Assembly: GCA_036186865.1 (NCBI GenBank)
Contig: AP025040.1
Location: 15,022,817-15,086,816 of the forward strand
Origin: Eustoma russellianum
Lineage: Eukaryota > Streptophyta > Magnoliopsida > Gentianales > Gentianaceae
Direction of reading: 5' to 3'
DNA length: 64,000 nucleotides
The position numbers were made by a program, and so were the translations under genes. Within the stretch, counting starts at the first letter, position 1. Each line of letters begins with the position of its first letter. This document shows positions 57,129 through 64,000 of this stretch, piece after piece. The notes beneath the pieces are model-generated. The model was given only the letters and a program-made list of their open reading frames with translations, ran no database searches and was not told where the DNA came from.

Positions 57129-60100
57129 TGTTGTAACCGCACCGTTAACGTTCATAAAAAAAATTCTCTTAGGTCTTATAATCCGTCAAGGTTATGAAGT
57201 AAACCAAATAAATTACTAAGTAACATGATTATCAAATAAATAAGTACATGGAAGTATATAGTAATAGAATAAATTAGACCACCTCATAAATACTTTGGGT
57301 TGATAAAAATAAAACAAGAAATTTTCTGCACCCCTACCCCTTAAGGGCCGGCCACCCCATTTCTTTAATACCCAAAGACCTTAAGTTTGATAAGGCTCTC
57401 AACTTAAAAGCCCCAAATAGAGGCCCTAAATCTAGAAACCTCCAAACGAAATATCTTCAAGAAAATATCCCTCATCTCATGATGTCACCTAAACCTAGCC
57501 TACTTTCTTTTTTCCCCTTCTCATCACCGGCGGCCAAATCCCTCCAATGGGAGAAAATAGCTTCACCACACTCCATCTTCTCCATCCTTCCTTCCTCCCC
57601 TATAAATCGAAACCCACCCAAGCACCAAGAATAATCCTATGAAGCTCTTCACTAGCCAAGAAACAAGTTACTTTCTTCCACGCCCTCTTCAACCGTGGCC
57701 AAAGAGAAACAAAGAAAGGAGTAGGGATATCTCAAGCAAGATTCAAGGTAAGATTTCCATCTCTAGATCTTAGAAGAATTAAAGGTAGGTTTGAGTAATT
57801 ATTCCATAAGCTTGTATTTCCCTAAATAAATCAAGAGCTCATTTTTTTCCTTCCCTTCTCCAACTGTACACCACCAATAGAAGGGAGGACCAATTCAAGC
57901 TCCAGAAGGAAGGAACTAGACTTAGTCTCAAGAACCCACCAAGAGCAAGGACCTAAAGGCAAGTATCTCCTTGTAATCTACTTTGAAATATGTTTGAACC
58001 TTAAAGATATTGATGTTAAGAAAAACGTGGATGAACCTTAGAATGATAAATCTAGGCATTGATGGTATAAGAATTGACTGTTGGGACTAAAAGCTATGAG
58101 TGTTGTTGTCTTGATAAATAAATGAAATGAGGGTATAGAAGAGGAAGTGGGTTCGGTTTTGGTACATTAGGGAGTTTCACAATTTATGTAATGGAACAAG
58201 AAGATAAAAGAAGGGAGTAGGAGAAATTGTCTATTATGATATGGTTACCATTCTTGAGTTGATTGTTGAAAAGAGAAGCAAACTTAGAAGGGGAAGGAGA
58301 CGTTTGGACAAAGGGAGAGGGGAAGAAGACAACTTAGAAAAGAAAGGAATTAAAAAGGTGTGTGAGGAAAATAAAGCAAGAATGGTAAAATGGAGCCCCT
58401 CCCGTCACGGCTGGGAATAGTAGGGGAGTTTGATTTTCAAGCTTTTAGGATGATTTAGGTGATGACCAATGCATTTATTTTTAAATAATAAATGTTTGTT
58501 ATAATATTGGGTGGTAAATGAAGAAAGTTGGTTGAATAGTGGGTGCCATAACCCACGGTTTTGGGTCCAAGTAGTGGGGGTGTTCTTTTTCCTTCTAGCC
58601 TTGTATCCTTAGGTGTTTTGTGATGGTATGTGGGGATAATTATAAAATAATGAATTGTTTTGGGTATATAATTTGAATATACTGATATGAGATCTCTTTT
58701 GTAGCCAAGAAGTGGAGCCAAGAGATGAAGAAGGAGCTAATCCACTACTTTATATTTGTGACAAGACATTGTAACTAATGGGACTTTGGACTTTTTGCAA
58801 TAAATTTTACATAGTATTTTGGTGATAGTTTTATTATATTCATAAGCTCAAGAATCGTCTTAGGATGGTATCATGGTTCATAAAAATGGAAAGGTCTTTA
58901 AGTATGGCCTATGGTAAAACGAAATGTATTCTTGGTTATGTACATATACATATGATTCGGCCTTTAAGGGCTGGAAAAGACTACTTTATGCAAGTTCTTG
59001 TTATGGTGGACTACACTATGTGATTAATAGATTTTAAGAGAATTTAGGATCTAACTTAGGAAATTGATCCGATTAAAAACGCGGAAGAACAGAAATATGC
59101 AAAATAGCCCAAAACAGACCCGGAAGGACCTGTTATTCCCGAAAATGGGCCTGGAAATTTGATTAAGTTGACGATGAACTTGTATCGTGAAAATAGGGTC
59201 ACGTTGGTATCATTTCAGGAACGTTTCGTGGTTAAAATGAGGGAAAAATCAATTGTTTTAAGGTGCTGGAATTTTTTCAGCTTATAGCAAAATTTAAGAA
59301 ACCCGAGAATAGTTATAGGAAACAATATAAAGAAATTAGAGACAAAGGTATTGACGGTTACGGAGTCCATTTCCTTGCATCATTTGCATATCATGACATT
59401 CTTTTGAAAAAGATATTGCATGGCTTTATTTTGAAAGTATAGTATGGTTTTAACAGTTAAGTGTGATGTCCGTTTAAAGGCTCTTATTGAATGAACTGTC
59501 ATTACGATCGATTCCGGCATTGTTATGATTATGGACCCGAGCGTAACATCCTTTTATAGGTTGCGGAGATAATGTACAGTTATGGTTATGGTTATGGTTA
59601 TGGTTATGGACCCGAGCGTAACATCCTCTTGTAGGTTGCCGGGTAATGTACAGTTACGGTTATGGACAGAATCAGTCGTATTTGACTTTTTATTTATACG
59701 GTGGAAAGGTATGCCATGACTATATTTTAAAAGTATGGTATCGTATAGTATAATTTCAAAAAAAGTAACGTATAGTATTGCATTATTTGAATATCCTCGC
59801 ATTTCATGTTGCATCACGTTGCATCATGTTACATTAAGCTAAGATTGTTGAGTTTTATTCACCATAGATGTACGGTTTAAGCCGAGTAGTGCACCAGGTA
59901 TGGAAATTAATGTCCAGTTTATGTTCAATGTTCTGATGTATTTCTTAGTAGATCAGGGGAAAATACTTGCTGGGTGATTTTGATCACTCACCTTGTTCTA
60001 TCTCTTATATTTTTCGGAGTCTCTGGAGCCCGAGATCGAATATATCGAGGATGAACCAAGACAGGAATATCCATAAGAGTGAGATCTATTTAGGCTTTGA

Positions 60101-60347
60101 ATTACTATTGTTCGCATTATGGACTTTTGTGGATTTTGGGTTATGTATCGATGTATGATGTAAACGTTGAACGTTTTCTGTTGAAGGTTTGAAATCTATC
60201 AGTTTACTATATCTGCCATGATTTTTATTCAGCAATCCGTGACTTAGTCATGAGACCATATTGTATTGCATCGTCGCCTTGTACTTAACATAGCAAAGTA
60301 CGGCGGGTGCACCGTACGCGGGACAGACCTGGGTACAGGGCGCTACA
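57129..60347 (+). repeat. Array LTR4, right outer LTR (3,219 bp)
   Basis: Same ends (GGGCGCTACA), followed by the CCCAC target duplication. Has the longest GGTTAT run of the four LTRs (59579-59606). Confidence 0.95.
57601..57606 (+). promoter_or_regulatory. TATA box of array LTR4
   Basis: TATAAA at the equivalent position. As the outermost 3' LTR it could drive readout into the right flank. Confidence 0.55.
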
Positions 60348-60479
60348 CCCACAAACTTGAAATGTACAAATAGTGTACGGGTCATTTCGTGTATTTTTCA
60401 GGTATTTTCAGATTTCTTTATTTAAAAAGACTACTGTTATAATGTATCATTGAAACAATAATAGGTCCACAACCAATGG

Positions 60480-60720
60480 TCTATGGGTAGGGCCAGGCAG
60501 CCGGGCAAAGTGAAAGTGAGAAGAGTGAGTGAAGAGAGGAGAAAGGAGAATGAATGGTTATAGGGTAAGGGCGTCGCCACGGTAGGAGGCAATCGCAGAG
60601 GGTAAGAAGGAAAGAAAATGGATGATTGAGTGAAGAGAAAGGAAATGGAGAACGAATGGTTATGGGGTAGAGGCGGCGGGGGCAATTGCAGAGGTAATAA
60701 GGAAGTGATTAGGTTTTAGG
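60480..60720. repeat. Purine-rich tandem duplication, about 100-bp unit
   Basis: Two imperfect units (about 60520-60625 and 60630-60715) share GAGTGAAGAGA, GGTTATAGGGTA/GGTTATGGGGTA, GGCAATCGCAGAGG/GGCAATTGCAGAGG. No known class recognised. Confidence 0.65.
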
Positions 60721-60861
60721 ATTTTATTTTTCTATTTTATAATTTTTACTTTAGTAATTTATAATTTATATTTAAAATATATTTTTCAAACTTGACAATT
60801 GCAAGTCTTGTTTAATTGGGTTGTTAATGATGCTTAGTTATGGATGATTGAGTTTAAATTT

Positions 60862-61073
60862 TTTTAAAGGGTTGCCCCTTAGGAGGTATCCCGGCATTAG
60901 CCAGACTAAATCCCCCTCGCCCTCGGGTCAGCACACGAAGTGGTAAAGGGCTGGCCAGCTGGCACCTTCTATGCGCACAGAAGCGAGGGAGCGATTCTTG
61001 CATCAGGGGGAATCGAACCGTCGCCACTTGCTTAAAGGACGAGGTGCTGAACCACCACGCCAGCCACGCTGGT
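60862..61073 (-). mobile_element. tRNA-derived SINE with 17-bp target duplication
   Basis: Flanked by the perfect repeat TGATTGAGTTTAAATTT at 60845-60861 and 61074-61090. On the minus strand it has box A-like GTGGTTCAGCACC (about 61042-61054) and a perfect box B, GGTTCGATTCC (about 61011-61021). The A-rich 3' tail abuts the left repeat. The tRNA-like head, tail and target duplication make the SINE call firm; the family name is not known to me. Confidence 0.88.
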
Positions 61074-61243
61074 TGATTGAGTTTAAATTTGATTGAGAGT
61101 AGCCAAAGCATCAAACGGGTTCAGAAATCATTTAAGGCCTTCCGGAAACCTTATGTAAAAGTCTTTTAAACATTGTTTTACCGGCATAAATGACTAATAG
61201 TTAAATATTTAAAATTTTCCGAACATAACATTATTAAATCATA

Positions 61244-61496
61244 TTCCATCCATTTCAAAAATATTGTTCGAGTTTGACTTTTGACATAATTTAAGAAAAT
61301 CACACTACTTTGATCATTATTAATATTCTAACTTTAGTTAGTTACTTGACATAAAGGCGAGAAATTGTGTAACTGTATAAACTGAAAGGGTAGTATGAAA
61401 ACTTTGATCGTTAATTATTACTATTTTTTGAGAGTTAACAATATTTTTGAGATAAACCAAATAAAAACTAGGACAATATTTTTGGGACAAATGGAG
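61244..61496. mobile_element. Stowaway-like MITE (Tc1/Mariner type)
   Basis: Terminal inverted repeats: TTCCATCCATTTCAAAAATA on the left and TATTTTTGGGACAAATGGAG on the right, with TA on both sides (61242-61243, 61497-61498). The CTCCAT/CCCAAAAATATTGT signature, the 253-bp size and AT-rich interior fit Stowaway elements. Confidence 0.75.
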
Positions 61497-61498
61497 TA

Positions 61499-62010
61499 GT
61501 AATGATTATTTTATAAACAGTTAGTCAAGATCTATGGTTACAGTACGAAATCAATCAAATTTTATTGATACAAAACAAACATTTTTTCCACGATCTGAAA
61601 TCGACTATATGTATCAATTATTTCGCTCGAGTTTTATTTTTTTTTATGAAGAGAAAAATATTAAACTTATTTGAAAGATTATGTGCAAGTGGCGTAGTTG
61701 TTCTCATAATGTCTTAAGTACCATCAACTCAATATTTTATTGTCATTATAACATTTTGTTAGATTTTTGCAACATTATATGGCTAATTAGAAAAAATGAT
61801 GTTATCAAATTCAAGTATTTAACCAAAAACACAACTGTGAAGGTCTTCCTATACAATGTTACATTACGATATAAAAAAAATTCATCAACGTTTATAAATT
61901 GAACATCACAAAGCAACAAACCAGTATTGTCCCAAGGGAAAAAGGCCCACAGTCGATTTTGAAATATTCCAGTTCCAGGACCTCGATGCAAGCCATTTAC
62001 ATAGGGTCTT
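61499..62010. other. AT-rich spacer, nothing recognised
   Basis: Short ORFs only, no element ends. Confidence 0.5.
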
Positions 62011-62022
62011 CCCACCAACATT

Positions 62023-62209
62023 CAACGGCGGAACTTAGAGCAATTGGTAAGTTTGCTGCTTTATGATCTTGAGGTAACGATTTCGAGCTACGGAAACAGC
62101 CTCTTGCACAAAATGTAAGATAAATCTAGGTGCATCAGATCGCGAAGCGAGCCGACCCTTTTCCAAACTTTGCACAAACATAAGAACTTATTACACGAGT
62201 AACGCCCTC
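62023..62209 (+). mobile_element. Au-like SINE with 12-bp target duplication
   Basis: Flanked by CCCACCAACATT at 62011-62022 and 62210-62221. It has TTAGAGCAATTGG (box A-like, 62035-62047), ATTTCGAGCTACGG (box B-like, about 62080-62093) and ACAGCCTCTTGCA, a phrase typical of Au SINEs. The 3' half is diverged. Confidence 0.8.
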
Positions 62210-62221
62210 CCCACCAACATT

Positions 62222-62567
62222 GCTAAGTGTCTAAAAGATCTAGTCATTACTTTATTTAATTCCGGGGTAACATGTGAACAATTATTTGGTTCTACCAGGG
62301 ATAGTTACGTCTCACCAGTTGAATGCAATATCTTGATCACACTATATGATTAGGTCCACCAGTATTTTGATCATTTTATTGGCTGATGGCATGAAAATTA
62401 AACCAACATGACCAATCATTCAATATTATCCATTTCTGATGACGTTGAAGAACAAATGTCTACATAGAAAAATGGGCAGTGGCCACTGCGTCTCTCTCTA
62501 TATACATATATATTTTGTGGCCATTTTGTCTCTTCTATTTTCTTTGTATTGTAATGTGTATATATAA
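62222..62567. other. Spacer, nothing recognised
   Basis: AT-rich, with a short TATA-type microsatellite near 62500. No gene seen. Confidence 0.5.
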
Positions 62568-62697
62568 TTTATTCCATCATATTTCATAAAGCAAAATGAC
62601 TCACTAAGTTGGCTGTGTTTTTTATATCGTGAAGTAGCAGTTGATCGACACGCAATTTCCATTATGAGTCATCGGGAAACAACAATTGTGTGTTTCT
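62568..62697 (+). mobile_element. SINE with (TTG)n tail, copy D, truncated by a Copia LTR
   Basis: Contains AAAGCAAAATGACTCACTAA and GTAGCAGTTGATCGACACGC as in copy A, and breaks off at GTGTGTTTCT where other copies continue AACACATG. The break is the start of the LTR at 62698. Confidence 0.75.
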
Positions 62698-63653
62698 TGT
62701 TGGATTTAATTTAATAAACCCCTGAATAGGACCGTTTAATCGAATCAATGGACAAAGTAACAAAATCCGGAAAATATACCTTGCTCTATTGCTGTTGTTA
62801 ATCTGAACACGTACACTGCAACTGCTCCGGCTGATGAAGAATCTGGCGTCATCCAAGGATTCACGACCTCCCACCAATTGCTGATATACCCCTTGACTGG
62901 TTTCAATAATTCACTGCTTTACCCGATGGAGAGGCTAGGCAGTGTGGGCTTTATAGAACAGGTTGACACACCCTCCCACTTTTCTCTCTTATATGGCCGA
63001 TTTTCCTTTGATGCTTTGAGGAGGTGAAGGCCTCCTCCTTTATATAGGTGGAGAATAGGAGAATCCTAATTGGCATATTCCTTAATGGATAAAGTTTCTT
63101 TTATCCCAGATGCTAGAATATACTTGATACTATATTCAAGTTATCTTTATCCATTATCCAATAGGAATCCTGGTGGGCATATTCCTTTATGGATAGAGAT
63201 TCCTTTATCCCAAATACCTGGAATATACTTGATGCCATATTCAAGTTATCTCTATCCATTTCCAAATATTATCTAATATTTAATAATAAGTATTATTAAA
63301 TATTATTTAATATTTAATCATTGTACCAACAATTATCTACTAGCCACACGTGGGTTGTCGCCCCTCGGGGACCAGATGTCGTAACTTTATGGTCGTTGCA
63401 CTTTGAGTTCATTCATCGCGGTCTCTGACCATATGACTGTCTTCATATTCGGGGTTTCCATTTAGACCACACTATACATCCACGAACATACCCGATGATC
63501 ACTTAACGTGTGGATGTTTTACGTAATAATTAATATTATTACGTGACATATGTGACATATAATATTATCATACATAACGTCCACCTTATGATTAATTCGT
63601 ATAAACTTTATCAACGTGCTGCGCATCACACGTATCTCGAATTAATCCCAACA
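62698..63653 (-). repeat. 3' LTR of a Copia element (Copia-3), 956 bp
   Basis: On the minus strand it starts TGTTGGGATTAATTCG (63653) and ends AAATTAAATCCAACA (62698); it is preceded by the PPT CCAAGTGGGAGAT (63666..63654), typical of Copia elements. TTTCT at 62693-62697 is the expected target duplication, but its partner is outside the window. It contains a tandem duplication at 63056-63265 and an AT-rich palindromic stretch at 63265-63320. Confidence 0.8.
63056..63265. repeat. About 110-bp tandem duplication in Copia-3 LTR
   Basis: Two units share GGAGAATCCTAATTGGCATATTCC-like starts and TATTCAAGTTATCT.TATCCATT ends, with scattered differences. Confidence 0.85.
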
Positions 63654-64000
63654 ATCTCCCACTTGGACTATGTATGTATCTTAAAGATTATATGTCACTC
63701 CTTTTGAGCTCATATATCGTATGTCCCTTAGTGTGTCTTTCCTTTTCCGGTCCATCAACAAACGTTAGCAAAAGACTTAAGCCGCACGTCGCCACATTGA
63801 ATTAGTGACTAGTCCCTCTTAAATCATGATACTAACATTCTACTGAATGACATGGATGCTGAAATGGATATGTAGTGTGGAATTAATATGCTAGGTGATC
63901 ATACATATCTAATTCCAACTTGGCCCTCTTTAGCGAGATCAATAGAATTCAGAATGTATGCTGTAACTGCTTAATGTACATTACTTCAGCAGAAAAATTT
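63654..64000 (-). mobile_element. Copia-3 internal 3' end (PPT and untranslated region)
   Basis: The PPT lies at 63654-63666; the rest has no open frame and looks like the 3' untranslated part. Coding domains, if present, lie beyond the right edge. Confidence 0.6.

Larger units (their letters stand above)
32696..60347 (+). mobile_element. Tandem array of three Gypsy elements sharing four LTRs (27,652 bp)
   Basis: Order: LTR1 32696-35890, internal 1 35891-40866, LTR2 40867-44071, internal 2 44072-49005, LTR3 49006-52207, internal 3 52208-57128, LTR4 57129-60347. Every LTR starts TGTTGTAACC and ends GCTACA; each internal part starts with a PBS and ends with a PPT. Only one target duplication exists, CCCAC at 32691-32695 and 60348-60352; there is no flanking sequence between units. 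Domain order gag, protease, RT, RNase H, integrase, chromodomain-like tail, with 3.2-kb LTRs, indicates a Tekay/Del-type chromovirus. All units carry stops, so none is autonomous. Shared mutations show growth by duplication in place. Confidence 0.95.

Noticed and set aside
32696..60347. Three independent Gypsy insertions next to each other
   Set aside because: Only four LTRs, one target duplication, no intervening DNA, and shared disabling mutations.
60989..61060. Functional tRNA gene on the minus strand
   Set aside because: Embedded in a 212-bp element with A-rich tail and target duplication; a SINE head.

Overview
This window is plant nuclear DNA from a repeat-rich flowering plant, probably a eudicot. 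The signs are a plant-type GH38 alpha-mannosidase gene start with small GT-AG introns, chromodomain-type Ty3/Gypsy elements primed by initiator tRNA-Met, Ty1/Copia elements, tRNA-derived SINEs (one Au-like), a Stowaway-type MITE and very AT-rich spacers. There is one cellular gene, cut by the left edge. Almost everything else is transposable elements in various states of decay. I saw nothing bacterial, no CRISPR array and no rRNA or functional tRNA gene.

Layout. 1-1.1 kb: first three exons of a lysosomal/vacuolar alpha-mannosidase gene on the minus strand, running off the left edge. 1.4-6.2 kb: a diverged tandem segmental duplication (about 0.9 kb unit) with a SINE in one unit and a MITE in the other, further SINEs, and two inverted copies of a MITE rich in TTCGGCTCG-type motifs. 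6.2-12.4 kb: a minus-strand Gypsy element (Gypsy-1) with one 2.7 kb LTR, broken gag, protease, RT and RNase H, and no integrase. 13.2-16.8 kb: a decayed plus-strand Copia element (Copia-1). 18.4-29.8 kb: a second plus-strand Copia relic (Copia-2), split by a complete 8.7 kb minus-strand Gypsy insertion (Gypsy-2, 19085-27809) with a perfect TACAC target duplication. The Copia reading frame closes exactly when the insertion is removed. 30.0-32.1 kb: a SINE with an 18-bp target duplication, and another SINE interrupted by a solo LTR.

32.7-60.3 kb, the centrepiece: a 27.65-kb tandem array of one chromodomain Gypsy family (Tekay/Del-like) in the order LTR-internal-LTR-internal-LTR-internal-LTR. 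Neighbouring units share LTRs, and the whole array is bounded by one 5-bp target duplication, CCCAC. The units share nonsense and frameshift mutations in a mosaic pattern, so the array probably grew by unequal recombination and gene conversion after one insertion. No unit has an intact gag-pol.

60.3-64 kb: flanking repeats, a SINE with a 17-bp target duplication, a Stowaway-like MITE, an Au-like SINE with a 12-bp target duplication, and the 3' LTR of another Copia element (Copia-3), minus strand, running off the right edge and inserted in a SINE.

Most interesting biology: at the gag/protease junction, Gypsy-1 and all three array units carry an insert of 84 or 75 nt, a multiple of three. It starts GT, ends AG, contains an in-frame TAA, and its removal gives a continuous gag-protease frame of the length expected for this family. 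Gypsy-2 keeps the matching donor. This looks like a conserved intron that could set the Gag to Gag-Pol ratio by partial splicing, as known for Ogre elements but at a different position. Coordinates and frames were read by eye; no database search or RNA evidence was available.
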